DNA of 64,000 nucleotides from an uncultured Pseudomonadota bacterium (GTDB taxonomy: Bacteria > Pseudomonadota > Alphaproteobacteria > RF32 > CAG-239), in contig CADAJN010000002.1 of the NCBI GenBank assembly GCA_902788365.1, positions 1-64,000 on the forward strand, in the 5' to 3' direction. Positions 28,629 through 37,879 of this stretch are shown one piece after another. The notes under the pieces were generated by a model. The model worked only from the letters and a program-made list of their open reading frames with translations, was not told the DNA's origin and did no database searches. Position numbers and translations under genes: made by a program. The first letter of the stretch is position 1; each line of letters starts with the position of its first letter.

Positions 28629-29738
28629 ATGAAGTATTGGGGAATATACATTGCATTATTTTTCTGCACGGTGACGCATTTTGCAGCGGCCGAAGTGACG
28701 GTTGCCGTGATTACGCCAAAAGCCGGCGATTATGCCGTCCAAGGGCAGGAATTAACCCGTGGTGCCCAAAAGGCGGTGGAGGAAATTAACGCCGCCGGCG
28801 GGCTTAAAAAACAGAAAATTAAGGTGCTGGATATTGATGACCAATGTCGCGACAGCACAGCCGTATCTACGGCGCAAATGTTGTCATTGGGGCAAAATCA
28901 TAAAATCAGTTTGGTTATCGGTCCGTATTGCGCCAACGCATTTGCCGAGGTGGCGCAAATTTATGCTAAGGCTAAAATTTTTCAGATTATTCCGACCACG
29001 GTTGACGCCGCAAATGCTAAAGTGATGCAAAAAGGCTTAATTAAAATGCTGGGTTACACCACTGAGCAAGCCGCCGATTTTTTTAATTTTTACAATGCTC
29101 ATTTTGCCGGCGACAAAGTGGCAATGGTCAGCAACATACAACAGCCGCAAAGCGTTGAAATCGCCGAAACCGTTACCGACCAGTTTGCCAAACACGGTAA
29201 AGCGGTGGTATTGCAAAACTATACCTATGATATGACCGGTCGCGATTATAAAGCATTAGCTAAACAAATTATCAAAGCCGGAAACGATATCGCCTTTTTA
29301 ACCGGCACCCCGAAAAATATTTACAAATTGGCGCGTCAACTGCGTTTGCTTGATGATGAAATGAAAATTTTTATCAACAAATATCAGGCTACTGATGAAT
29401 ATTTGAAAGATATGGAAGAACTGGCAGAAGGAACCTACTTTTTGGCTTTGCGCGGCAAAAGAGATGATCCGGAATTTGCCGAGGCGTTGGTAAAATTGCG
29501 TCTCAGCGGTTTTGAAACCGACGGTTTGGCCCTCTATGGTTATGAGGCAATTAAGTTGTGGGCGGCCTTGGTAGAAAAAGCCGGTTCGTTTGATTATACT
29601 AAGCTTTCAAAGGCGGCAAAAAATGAAAAAATAGAAACAGGTGTGGGACATTTTATGTTTCATAACGGAACGCCGCAAAAAAATGAAAGTTATGCCGTCT
29701 ATCAATATCAGAACGGCGCATTGGTAAAGGTTGATTGA
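28629..29738 (+). CDS. Periplasmic solute-binding protein, branched-chain amino acid (LivK) type
   Basis: This 369-residue protein has a signal peptide (MKYWGI to FAAA, about 1-20). A type-1 periplasmic binding fold follows, with VAVITPKAGDYAVQGQELTRGA near the start and INAAGG a few residues later; both are typical of LivJ/LivK. It would bind a small molecule and hand it to an ABC permease, but no permease or ATPase gene is adjacent, so it may work with components elsewhere or as a sensor. An upstream TTG-started extension to 28557 is unlikely. Translation from the promoter-linked ATG at 28629 looks best. Confidence 0.8.
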   Translation: MKYWGIYIALFFCTVTHFAAAEVTVAVITPKAGDYAVQGQELTRGAQKAVEEINAAGGLKKQKIKVLDIDDQCRDSTAVSTAQMLSLGQNHKISLVIGPYCANAFAEVAQIYAKAKIFQIIPTTVDAANAKVMQKGLIKMLGYTTEQAADFFNFYNAHFAGDKVAMVSNIQQPQSVEIAETVTDQFAKHGKAVVLQNYTYDMTGRDYKALAKQIIKAGNDIAFLTGTPKNIYKLARQLRLLDDEMKIFINKYQATDEYLKDMEELAEGTYFLALRGKRDDPEFAEALVKLRLSGFETDGLALYGYEAIKLWAALVEKAGSFDYTKLSKAAKNEKIETGVGHFMFHNGTPQKNESYAVYQYQNGALVKVD

Positions 29739-29831
29739 AAATTTTTGGCGTCTAAAAAGACGGCTCTTGATTTTTGCAAAATCGGTTAGTATAATATATC
29801 AGCGTATAACAAAATAAGGAGTTATTTCAAA

Positions 29832-30317
29832 ATGAGAAAAATTTTAGTGGCCGTGATGTCGGCGTTTTTGCTTTTGAGTTCGGTGAGTGTTGTTTCGGCA
29901 GAAGAAGGTGGCAGAGTTTCTATGAGCCAAATGAAAAGCAAGGCTAAACAACATAAGGTTGAACATAAAAAGAAAATCCAAGTGCGGCATGAAAATTTTA
30001 AGGCCAAAAAAGAAGCGCGTGAAGCAGAAATGGCCAAACGGCAACAGGAATATGAACAAAGATTGGCCGCCGAAGCCGCAGCGACACAACAACAAGCTCT
30101 GATGAACGGGGAGACCACCGCTAACGAAATTGTCGCACCGGTTGATAATGCCGAAGAAAACATTGATACGCGTCCGGCCGAAGAAATTCAGGCCGAGATT
30201 GAGCAAACCTTAAAGGATTTGCGCAACAGTGTTGACAGCTTGCAAGATGAAGTAAATACAGAAATCAAAAATGCTGTGGATACACCTGCAACAGATGAAG
30301 CGCCTGCAGGCAAATAA
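29832..30317 (+). CDS. Hypothetical secreted coiled-coil protein
   Basis: This 161-residue protein has a signal peptide of ~23 residues ending VVSAEE. It continues as a highly charged Lys/Glu/Arg/Gln-rich helix (about 30-95, e.g. KKEAREAEMAKRQQEYEQRL) and a second acidic helix (about 120-150). No family was recognised. GGAG lies ten bases before the ATG. A bidirectional terminator directly follows it. A periplasmic structural or chaperone-like role is possible. Confidence 0.6.
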   Translation: MRKILVAVMSAFLLLSSVSVVSAEEGGRVSMSQMKSKAKQHKVEHKKKIQVRHENFKAKKEAREAEMAKRQQEYEQRLAAEAAATQQQALMNGETTANEIVAPVDNAEENIDTRPAEEIQAEIEQTLKDLRNSVDSLQDEVNTEIKNAVDTPATDEAPAGK

Positions 30318-30330
30318 AAAATTCAGCAAG

Positions 30331-30363
30331 AAAAAACGCCGGCTTAAACCGGCGCTTTTTTTA
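30331..30363. terminator. Bidirectional terminator
   Basis: CGCCGG (30337-30342) pairs with CCGGCG (30349-30354), with six A before and seven T after. It serves both converging genes. The last bases overlap the stop codon of the minus-strand gene ending at 30361. Confidence 0.8.
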
Positions 30364-31212
30364 TTCATCCATGTCCATTTCGCAGTTTTGTTGCAAAAAT
30401 TCGGCTTCGGCGCGCGGGTTAATGCTGTCCATATCCGGAATGGCATCTTCTATGCTTTCGGCCGCCGGAATAATCATAGATTTTAAAACAGCCTCATATT
30501 GACTGAGCTGCGCGGCATCAAATTTGCATTTGATTTTAACGTGCATTTCCGGCATACTGGTAATGGCGTCACGCAGATTTTCCGGCATATCTTTGCCAAT
30601 AATGGAACTCATATCCTGCGCCTTTTGCATAATATTTTCTTCAAAGGCACAACGACCGTTCTGTTCGCCGATAATGTTTCGTGTAATTGTGGTCGGACCG
30701 GTTTCTTGTGTATCAGAATACGGACTGCAAGTGCGTAGTTTGGCGCGCAGACCTTTAGTCATATCAACTTCAGAGCGGAAATATTTGCACTTTTCCTCAT
30801 CCATCATCATGCTCATAGCCAGTTGCCACTTTTCGTTTTTCATCATTTTTTGCGAGCCTTCAACCGTATAATCCATGTTTTTCAACACGTAGCGAATGGC
30901 CGGCACATACATGGCAATATCGTCGTCAGAAAAATGACAGCGCTGCAACGAATCAATACCCATGGTTTCACTGAACATTTCTACTTCACATTCACCTTCG
31001 GCATTCCGACCTTTAATGGTATATGTTACATTCATATCAAAATCCATAAAGTCGGTATTTTTGTCTTCACTGAATGCTTCACATTTTTCTAAGTGATTTA
31101 CAAATTCTTCAGACATTTGAATCGGTTGCATGGAATTTGAAAAATCAAACATCTGTGCATTTGCACAAAGCGGTGCAGTCAACAAAGCGGCGAAAATCAT
31201 AGATTTTTTCAT
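30361..31212 (-). CDS. Hypothetical secreted Cys- and Met-rich protein
   Basis: This 283-residue protein has a signal peptide MKKSMIF to ANAQ (about 1-19). The mature part is acidic, with about nine Cys spread along the chain (suggesting disulfides in the periplasm) and unusually many Met residues. No family was recognised. The start has AAGGAG upstream. A longer version from 31263 would run into murA and is unlikely. It lies 22 bases after murA and is probably cotranscribed. Confidence 0.6.
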   Translation of the reverse strand: MKKSMIFAALLTAPLCANAQMFDFSNSMQPIQMSEEFVNHLEKCEAFSEDKNTDFMDFDMNVTYTIKGRNAEGECEVEMFSETMGIDSLQRCHFSDDDIAMYVPAIRYVLKNMDYTVEGSQKMMKNEKWQLAMSMMMDEEKCKYFRSEVDMTKGLRAKLRTCSPYSDTQETGPTTITRNIIGEQNGRCAFEENIMQKAQDMSSIIGKDMPENLRDAITSMPEMHVKIKCKFDAAQLSQYEAVLKSMIIPAAESIEDAIPDMDSINPRAEAEFLQQNCEMDMDE

Positions 31213-31234
31213 TAGATTACTCCTTGTTATATTT

Positions 31235-32530
31235 TTACCAATCGCTTTCTTTAATACGCTCAATATTGGCGCCGACGGCCTTAAATTTTTCTTCTAAGTG
31301 TTCATAGCCGCGATCTAAGTGATAAACACGATTGACGATGGTTTCACCTTCGGCCACCAAGCCGGCTAAAATAAGTGCAAAAGACGCGCGCAAATCCGTA
31401 GACATCACCGGCGCCGCCGACAGCTTTTTAACCCCGCGCACAATCGCCGAGGCATGACCATGCACGTTAATATTTGCCCCCATACGCATCAATTCCGGCA
31501 CATGCATAAAGCGGTTTTCCCAAATATTTTCGGTAACCAAAGCCGCGCCTTCGGAAACACACATCAGCGCCATGAATTGTGCCTGTAAATCGGTCGGAAA
31601 GCCCGGATAATAATCGGTAAACACATCTTCGCCATGTAAGATAGTGTTTTGCGCGTCAACAATAATGCTGTTTGGCGTGGCTTCAATTTTTACTCCCATT
31701 TTGCGCAAAATATCCAGCGGAGCTTTAAGGTGTTCGGCGTTGGCGTTAATCAGTTCCAGTCGTCCCTTGGTAATGGCGGCAGCCACGGCATAAGAACCGG
31801 CTTCAATACGGTCATTGATAATGGTATGAGTGATGCCGTGCAGACTTGAAACACCTTCAATGGTTAAGGTTGACGTGTTTTCACCGCTGATTTGGGCCCC
31901 CATTTTATTAAGCATATCAATTAAGTCGGCAATTTCCGGCTCTTTGGCGGCATTTTCAATCACCGTCGTGCCCTCGGCCAAAGTTGCGGCCATTAAAATA
32001 TTGCAAGTGGCGCCCACCGAAGCCGAATGGAATGTGACATGTGAGCCTTTCAAACGGCCGTCTATATCGGCCACGACATAGCCGTTTTTAATTTCAATAT
32101 GTGCCCCCATCTGTTCCAATGAACTGAGATGAATATCCATTGGTCGTGCGCCGATGGCACATCCGCCCGGCAGTGACAGCTCTACATGGCCGTATTTAGT
32201 AAGCAGCGGTCCTAAAACATAATATGAAGCCCGCATTTTGCGCACAAAGTCATACGGTGCGATTAAGCTGGTCGGCTTTGGCGTATGATAAGTAATGGTT
32301 TGTGTGTTATGGCCGTTAAAATCTTCTTCTTGAGTTTTAATTTGCGTGCCGAGTTGCAACAACAAATTATTAAGCGACTTAATATCTGAAAGAAAAGGGA
32401 TGTTTTTAATGGTTACCGGCTCATCGGTTAAAAGTGAAGCACAAATAATCGGTAAAGCCGTATTTTTAGCGCCACTGATATAAACTTTTCCAAACAGCGG
32501 ATTGCCGCCGATAATCTTAATCTTGTCCAC
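31235..32530 (-). CDS. murA: UDP-N-acetylglucosamine 1-carboxyvinyltransferase
   Basis: This 431-residue enzyme catalyses the first committed step of peptidoglycan synthesis in the cytoplasm, transferring enolpyruvate to UDP-GlcNAc. It has GAKNTALP (about 20-27) with the substrate-binding Lys-Asn pair. The catalytic Cys is kept in LPGGCAIGARPMDIH, so the enzyme should be fosfomycin-sensitive by that criterion. The start is GTG (complement of 32528-32530) with AAAGGAG upstream. It overlaps the small coiled-coil gene upstream by 14 bases. Confidence 0.94.
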   Translation of the reverse strand: MDKIKIIGGNPLFGKVYISGAKNTALPIICASLLTDEPVTIKNIPFLSDIKSLNNLLLQLGTQIKTQEEDFNGHNTQTITYHTPKPTSLIAPYDFVRKMRASYYVLGPLLTKYGHVELSLPGGCAIGARPMDIHLSSLEQMGAHIEIKNGYVVADIDGRLKGSHVTFHSASVGATCNILMAATLAEGTTVIENAAKEPEIADLIDMLNKMGAQISGENTSTLTIEGVSSLHGITHTIINDRIEAGSYAVAAAITKGRLELINANAEHLKAPLDILRKMGVKIEATPNSIIVDAQNTILHGEDVFTDYYPGFPTDLQAQFMALMCVSEGAALVTENIWENRFMHVPELMRMGANINVHGHASAIVRGVKKLSAAPVMSTDLRASFALILAGLVAEGETIVNRVYHLDRGYEHLEEKFKAVGANIERIKESDW

Positions 32531-32660
32531 GTTGTTGCTCCTTTTCTTTTTTAATACGTTCTAATTCTTGTTGTTGTTTTTTGCGCTTGGCTATGTTTTT
32601 TTGCAGCGCTTTGGCCTCTTTTTCAAAACGAATTTGTTGTGATGTTTTTTGAGTTGCCAT
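32517..32660 (-). CDS. Small charged helical protein upstream of murA
   Basis: A 47-residue protein, MATQKTSQQIRFEKE then a Lys/Gln/Glu-rich helix, has no signal peptide. The start at 32660 is supported by GGAGAG eight bases upstream. Its last 14 bases overlap the murA start, so translation of murA may depend on it. No family was recognised. The region before it (32661-32850) holds only a short inverted repeat. Confidence 0.55.
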   Translation of the reverse strand: MATQKTSQQIRFEKEAKALQKNIAKRKKQQQELERIKKEKEQQRGQD

Positions 32661-32785
32661 TATTCTCTCCTTGTTATGATGTGTCGCAGTATAGCGGATT
32701 TTATATACCGACACAAGTGCAGAGTGTTTTTCACGCACAAATTTTATACTTTATATTACCACCAATGTTATTTTGTGCTTTTATA

Positions 32786-32822
32786 ATGTCATTCTCGTGC
32801 TTGACACGAGAATCTCAGCCAT
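32786..32822. repeat. Short intergenic palindromic repeat
   Basis: GTCATTCTCGTG-CTTGA-CACGAGAATCTC is an inverted repeat with a ~10-bp stem (ATTCTCGTG/CACGAGAAT). The GTCATTC...GAATCTC form resembles a widespread class of bacterial intergenic palindromes. It lies between two divergent genes. Confidence 0.5.
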
Positions 32823-32852
32823 ATAAAATACCCCCAACAACAAGGAGGTAAA

Positions 32853-33716
32853 ATGAAAAAGTTTTGGATGATGATAAGTCTGAGTGCCGGTCTTGTTAAT
32901 GCGGCACAGGCTTTGGAGGTTTTGATTGATGAGCCGAATGTGCCAACCGAAAATGAGGTGATAACTGAAAATACGGCACAAGAAAAAACAGAAACGCAAG
33001 CACCGCAATCGCAAGAAGAAATTGAAACACCGGCAGAGCAAATTGCACCGGAAAATGATGATTTGGGTGCGGTTGATGTTGTAAAACTGGAAACGCTAAT
33101 CGGCGAGGGATTTGATGTTAATAAGCGCGATGAAAACGGAATAACGCCATTGGTATATGTTTTGAAAAACAATGCTGATTTAACGGTGGCGCAAAAGCTA
33201 ATTGACGCCGGTGCAGATGTGAATGCACCTTGTTTGGACGGCACAACGCCGTTGTTGGCGGCTGTTTCGGTGGCGCAAGATATGGATAATGATTATCGGC
33301 AGATTTTAGATCAAACACATTCCGGTAACGCCGAAACTTATCAGGATAGGTTTGATCAGGCCGCACAAATACAAATGCAGCGGGCACAAAAGATGTTGCA
33401 ACTTCTAATTGTGGCCGGTGCTGACGTTAATCAGGAAACACCGCACGGAACACCGCTGATGGCGGCTGCGGCAAATGCGCGTAATACGATGTTGATAGAA
33501 ATGTTGTTGCAAAGCGGTGCTCATGTGAATCAAACCGACCAAAAAGGGCGCACAGCACTGTTTTATGCTCATGCATTCGGTAATGATGATATTGAAACGC
33601 AACTGATAAGAGCCGGTGCATCAACCGATATTCGCGACCGTTCGGGGCAGGTTTACATGGATGCGCAAAAAGCCGATTTTTTGCCGCGCGAAGCAGAAAA
33701 TGAATCAGAAGATTAA
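32853..33716 (+). CDS. Secreted ankyrin-repeat protein
   Basis: This 287-residue protein has a signal peptide (MKKFWM to AAQA, about 1-20) and an acidic, low-complexity stretch (about 28-70). About four to five ankyrin repeats follow, e.g. DENGITPLVYVLKNN, LIDAGADVN and LDGTTPLLAAV, then LLQSGAHVNQTDQKGRTALFYAHAFG. A ~35-residue insertion (about 145-180) splits repeats. Signal-peptide ankyrin proteins occur in the periplasm of many bacteria. Ankyrin proteins also include effectors of intracellular alphaproteobacteria, but a Sec signal argues for the periplasm. AGGAGG gives a strong ribosome site. Confidence 0.75.
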   Translation: MKKFWMMISLSAGLVNAAQALEVLIDEPNVPTENEVITENTAQEKTETQAPQSQEEIETPAEQIAPENDDLGAVDVVKLETLIGEGFDVNKRDENGITPLVYVLKNNADLTVAQKLIDAGADVNAPCLDGTTPLLAAVSVAQDMDNDYRQILDQTHSGNAETYQDRFDQAAQIQMQRAQKMLQLLIVAGADVNQETPHGTPLMAAAANARNTMLIEMLLQSGAHVNQTDQKGRTALFYAHAFGNDDIETQLIRAGASTDIRDRSGQVYMDAQKADFLPREAENESED

Positions 33717-33856
33717 GCGACACTTTATCCCCGAAAAATAAAAAAATAAAAAATTATCGTGCAATCTGAAATATTATGTTTTAGTATGTTTCTAACCGGT
33801 TGAGTAAGGGAGAACTTATTTCGGCCATTGTTTTAATTTTTATAAAGGAAAGAATA

Positions 33857-36307
33857 ATGTTTAACAGCAAAGCTAAAATTTGCAAAATGGTTCTTGCCAC
33901 GGTTGCGGTTTTGTTTTCTGCCGTTAATGGCGCTTTTGCTTCGGAATTGGATTTGATGATTCCGAATTTGGCGGAAGCAACATATAATATCGGCGGATAT
34001 ACAATAACCGGTAATCAGTTGCTGCTTGGCGGCATGGGTATTTGTGTATTGGGCATGATTTTCGGTTTATGGGAATTTTTCGGTATTAAAAAATTGCCGG
34101 CTCATGAATCAATGCTCAAAGTTTCGGAAACGATTTACGCAACTTGCACAACATATATGAAGCAACAAGCTAAATTGTTATTTGTGTTGGAATTGTTCAT
34201 CGGTGCTTGTATCGTATATTACTTCGCCGGTTTGAACAATACGCCGTGGTCAAAAGTGGCCTACATTCTGTTATGGTCAATTTTGGGTATTCTCGGTTCT
34301 TTCACGGTAGCTTGGTTCGGTATGCGCATTAACACATACGCTAACTCGCGCACGTCGTTTGCTTCGCTTAAAGGGCAAGCGTATCCGGTAATGCATTTAC
34401 CGTTGCGTTCAGGTATGTCTATCGGCGTTTTGCTGATTTGTGTTGAACTTTTGGTAATGCTGTTTATTTTGGTTTATGTGCCGCGTGACTTGGCCGGTGC
34501 TTGCTTTATCGGATTCGCTATCGGTGAATCTTTGGGTGCTTCGGCGTTGCGTATTTGCGGCGGTATCTTTACCAAAATTGCCGATATTGGCGCAGATTTA
34601 ATGAAGATTATTTTCAAAATTGACGAAGACGATGCCAGAAATCCGGGTGTGATTGCTGACTGCACCGGCGATAACGCCGGCGATTCTTGCGGTCCGACGG
34701 CTGATGGTTTTGAAACCTACGGCGTGACCGGCGTGGCTTTGATCAGTTTTATCGTTTTGGCAGCAGGTTATCACTGGACGGCCGACGGTGGTTTGGCTCA
34801 ATATGTTTATGCGCCGGAATTGCAAGCTCGTCTGATTACGTGGATTTTTGCCATGCGCATTCTGATGATTATGACATCGGTGGTGGCCTATGGCTTAAAC
34901 GGTTTCTTCTCTAAGCTGATTTTCGGTAAAAGAAAAGAATTTGACTTTGAAAAGCCGTTAACCAGCCTTATTTGGTTGACCTCAATCATTTCAATTGCCG
35001 TAACGTTTGCGGTTTCTTATTATATGTTGCCGCCGACGCAATTCGGTCGTTTGATTTGGTGGCGTTTGGCTACAATCATCAGCTGTGGCACTTTGGCTGC
35101 GGCAATCATTCCGGAATTTACCAAAATCTTTACATCATCTAAATCTAAGCACGTTGAAGAAGTGGTAAATGCCAGCCGTGAAGCCGGTGCATCACTGAAC
35201 ATTCTGTCAGGTATTGTATCGGGTAATTTCTCGGGCTTTTGGCAAGGCGTGGTTATGGCCGGTTTGATGGCTGCGGCTTACATTGCTTCACAAGGTGCGC
35301 TTGATGATATCATGATTTATCCGACCGTGTTCGCTTTTGGTTTGGTGGCATTCGGTATGCTCGGCATGGGACCGGTAACAATTGCGGTGGACAGCTATGG
35401 ACCAGTAACCGATAATGCTCAGTCGGTGTTTGAATTGTCACAAATTGAAGGCATAAAAGGTATTAAAAAGGAAATCAATAAAGAGTATGGTTTTGAACCG
35501 AATTTTGACCACGGCAAACACTTGTTGGAAGCCAACGATTCGGCCGGCAACACCTTTAAGGCTACATCTAAGCCGGTGTTAATCGGCACGGCTGTTATCG
35601 GTGCCACAACCATGATTTTCTCAATCATCTTGCTCTTGAAGTTGGAATTAAATCTTTTGGATGCCCGCGTTCTGATAGGTCTGCTTTTGGGTGGCGCAGT
35701 CATTTACTGGTTCTCGGGTGCGGCGATTCAAGCCGTTTCAACCGGTGCTTATCGCGCAGTAAACTACATTAAAGAGCACATAAAGTTAGATACTAAAAAA
35801 GCTGCTTCGGTAGAAGATTCTAAGACCGTGGTGAAAATCTGCACACAATATGCACAGAAGGGTATGTTTAATATCTTTGTGGTGATTTTCTCGTTCGCCA
35901 TTGCGTTTGCTTTCTTCGGACCGGAATTGTTTGCCAGCTATTTGATTTCAATTGCTATTTTTGGCTTGTATCAGGCGCTGTATATGGCTAATGCCGGTGG
36001 CGCTTGGGATAACGCCAAAAAGGTAGTGGAAGTTGATTTAAATGAAAAAGGTTCGGAATTGCACGCTGCTTCGGTGGTAGGTGATACGGTTGGCGATCCG
36101 TATAAAGATACGGCTTCGGTGGCTTTGAACCCGATTATTAAATTTACGACATTGTTTGGCTTGCTTGCCGCCGAAATGGCAGTAAAAGTGGCCGAACAAA
36201 ACGAAAAATTAGCGCTTGGTATCGGCGTTGGTTTCTTTGTGATTGGTCTGATTTTTGTATGGCGCTCGTTTTATGCGATGCGTATTGAAGCAAAAAAGAT
36301 TGACTAG
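33857..36307 (+). CDS. hppA: Membrane-bound proton-translocating pyrophosphatase
   Basis: This 816-residue pump couples pyrophosphate hydrolysis to ion transport. TKIADIGADL (Lys and two Asp, about 242-252) and the Asp triplet in IADCTGDNAGDSCG match substrate/Mg ligands. DSYGPVTDNAQ, GGAWDNAKK and VGDTVGDPYKDT are also conserved. The motif GNTFKATSK has Lys where K+-dependent enzymes carry Ala, so it is probably K+-independent and proton-pumping. The DVGADLVGKVE helix is altered: the usual KVE reads IIF. A hydrophobic signal-like N-terminus precedes the core, and the protein is longer than the usual ~700. A terminator follows at 36326. Confidence 0.88.
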   Translation: MFNSKAKICKMVLATVAVLFSAVNGAFASELDLMIPNLAEATYNIGGYTITGNQLLLGGMGICVLGMIFGLWEFFGIKKLPAHESMLKVSETIYATCTTYMKQQAKLLFVLELFIGACIVYYFAGLNNTPWSKVAYILLWSILGILGSFTVAWFGMRINTYANSRTSFASLKGQAYPVMHLPLRSGMSIGVLLICVELLVMLFILVYVPRDLAGACFIGFAIGESLGASALRICGGIFTKIADIGADLMKIIFKIDEDDARNPGVIADCTGDNAGDSCGPTADGFETYGVTGVALISFIVLAAGYHWTADGGLAQYVYAPELQARLITWIFAMRILMIMTSVVAYGLNGFFSKLIFGKRKEFDFEKPLTSLIWLTSIISIAVTFAVSYYMLPPTQFGRLIWWRLATIISCGTLAAAIIPEFTKIFTSSKSKHVEEVVNASREAGASLNILSGIVSGNFSGFWQGVVMAGLMAAAYIASQGALDDIMIYPTVFAFGLVAFGMLGMGPVTIAVDSYGPVTDNAQSVFELSQIEGIKGIKKEINKEYGFEPNFDHGKHLLEANDSAGNTFKATSKPVLIGTAVIGATTMIFSIILLLKLELNLLDARVLIGLLLGGAVIYWFSGAAIQAVSTGAYRAVNYIKEHIKLDTKKAASVEDSKTVVKICTQYAQKGMFNIFVVIFSFAIAFAFFGPELFASYLISIAIFGLYQALYMANAGGAWDNAKKVVEVDLNEKGSELHAASVVGDTVGDPYKDTASVALNPIIKFTTLFGLLAAEMAVKVAEQNEKLALGIGVGFFVIGLIFVWRSFYAMRIEAKKID

Positions 36308-36325
36308 TCAATTTTAGTTTGTTAG

Positions 36326-36360
36326 AACGACGGCGGTGAAGTAATCGCCGTCGTTTTTTT
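36326..36360 (+). terminator. Terminator after hppA
   Basis: A 10-bp stem, AACGACGGCG (36326-36335) with CGCCGTCGTT (36346-36355), is followed by a run of T. It separates hppA from the marC gene, whose ribosome site begins at 36362. Confidence 0.85.
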
Positions 36361-36372
36361 GTGGAGGAAAAT

Positions 36373-36990
36373 ATGAATTTAATGGAAGTTTTGCAACAAT
36401 TTGATTTGACGCAGTTTTTCAGTGCATTTGTGGTGTTATTTGCTATTATTGATATTGTCGGCACATTACCGGTGGTTATGAATTTGCAACACAACGGGCG
36501 TAAAGTCAGCGCTTTGCGCGCCAGCATTATTTCACTGATTTTATTTATTGGTTTTATGTATATGGGAAAAGCCTTTTTGAGCCTGTTCAGCCTTGACGTT
36601 TCATCTTTTGCCGTGGCCGGTTCCATCATTGTTTTCATTATTGCCATGGAAATGGTTTTGGATATTGAAATTTTTCGTTCTAACAACACAGTTGGCAATG
36701 ATGCCACATTTACACCGGTAGTTTTTCCGCTGATTGCCGGTGCCGGCTCATTTACCACACTGTTATCAATTCGTTCGCAATATAATGACTTTAACATTAT
36801 TTTGGCTATAATTGCCAATGTAATGGTTGTTTATGTGGCGCTGAAATTATCTTCCACGCTTGAAAAATGGCTTTCGCCGGGCGTAATTTGCATTTTCCAG
36901 AAAGCGTTTGGCATTATTTTGCTGTCGTTGGCCGTGAAATTGTTCACTTCCAACATTACCATTTTAATCAGCAGTATTATTGCCGGCTAA
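36373..36990 (+). CDS. MarC-family membrane protein
   Basis: A 205-residue integral membrane protein with six hydrophobic helices, of MarC/YchE type: FAIIDIVGTLPVVMNL near the start, and PLIAGAGSFTTLLSI in the middle. The function of the family is not settled. The start at 36373 has GGAGG six bases before it. It overlaps the end of the convergent VirB8-like gene by four bases. Confidence 0.8.
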   Translation: MNLMEVLQQFDLTQFFSAFVVLFAIIDIVGTLPVVMNLQHNGRKVSALRASIISLILFIGFMYMGKAFLSLFSLDVSSFAVAGSIIVFIIAMEMVLDIEIFRSNNTVGNDATFTPVVFPLIAGAGSFTTLLSIRSQYNDFNIILAIIANVMVVYVALKLSSTLEKWLSPGVICIFQKAFGIILLSLAVKLFTSNITILISSIIAG

Positions 36991-37763
36991 TACATCATCA
37001 GGTTGTATTTTAAGTTTGTTGGCACCTCGTCCGGTCCGCGGCGATAATCGCCCTGGTAAGAAAGCGTATAACTGTATACCAAAAATCCGTATGGGTTTAA
37101 GATACGGTCTTCCGGTCGGCGAAATTGCATTCTGAGAGAAAATCCGACACGAACGGTGGCGCGCCAAACATCAACTTTGGGTTTCGGGTTATCGCGTGTG
37201 ATATCATAGGTTTTGAATTGCACCATCCACATAGAGCGGGAGACGTGCTTGGTCCAGTCAATTTCCACATAACGTTGCAGTCCGATGGACTTGAACTGTT
37301 TATCAACGGTGGAAACATCTTTGGCAATAAATTCATCAAAAACTTTATCGGTAGAATACCAATATAAAATGGAACCTTTGCGCCAGCGATCACGCAGCTC
37401 GGCATAGTCTTCGGTAACGGTATAGCGCAAAACGATATAATCGCGCAAATATTGTTCGGCGATCAAATCGGCGGCAAAATAATTAATTTCACGTCTTTGC
37501 AATAATTCCAGTAAATTAGTGTCGCTATTGATGCGAAAGAGTTTGGGATTTACATGTTGCTCAGGTAACAGCAAAAAAATCACCGACGACAGTATCATAT
37601 TAAAGCAAATGCTTAAACACGTTACAATAACCAAAAACCGCGACGTCCACAAATAGCGCCGTTCCGGAAAAGCGTCAACGTGCACGCGTTCGGGAAAATA
37701 ACCCAGAACGTCCGGCGATTCTTTTTCTTTATATTTAAATAATGTGCCTAAAATTGAAACCAT
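36987..37763 (-). CDS. virB8: VirB8-like type IV secretion protein
   Basis: A 258-residue protein with a cytoplasmic N-terminus, a single membrane helix (about 42-65) and a periplasmic domain of NTF2-like VirB8 pattern. Markers are YFAADLIAEQYLRDYIVLRYTVT, DRWRKGSILYWYS, and later DVWRATVRVGFSL. VirB8 is an inner-membrane hub of type IV secretion systems. It stands alone here, about 8 kb from the DotB-like gene and 20 kb from virB3-virB4. The upstream TTG at 37778 is less likely than the ATG at 37763. The family name is from pattern recognition, so moderate certainty. Confidence 0.7.
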   Translation of the reverse strand: MVSILGTLFKYKEKESPDVLGYFPERVHVDAFPERRYLWTSRFLVIVTCLSICFNMILSSVIFLLLPEQHVNPKLFRINSDTNLLELLQRREINYFAADLIAEQYLRDYIVLRYTVTEDYAELRDRWRKGSILYWYSTDKVFDEFIAKDVSTVDKQFKSIGLQRYVEIDWTKHVSRSMWMVQFKTYDITRDNPKPKVDVWRATVRVGFSLRMQFRRPEDRILNPYGFLVYSYTLSYQGDYRRGPDEVPTNLKYNLMMY

Positions 37764-37879
37764 AGTCTGATATCCCAAAATTTTTGTTACTTATTATAAT
37801 AAAAGCAAAAGTGTAATAAAATGTTAATTTTTACAGATTATTATAACCATAGATTATTGACGAATAAAAGGGGACAAAC

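Noticed and set aside
33800..36307. DotA/TraY-like protein, on size and number of helices near secretion genes
   Set aside because: The conserved Asp-rich motifs (ADCTGDNAGDSCG, GGAWDNAKK, GDTVGDPYKDT) identify a membrane pyrophosphatase.
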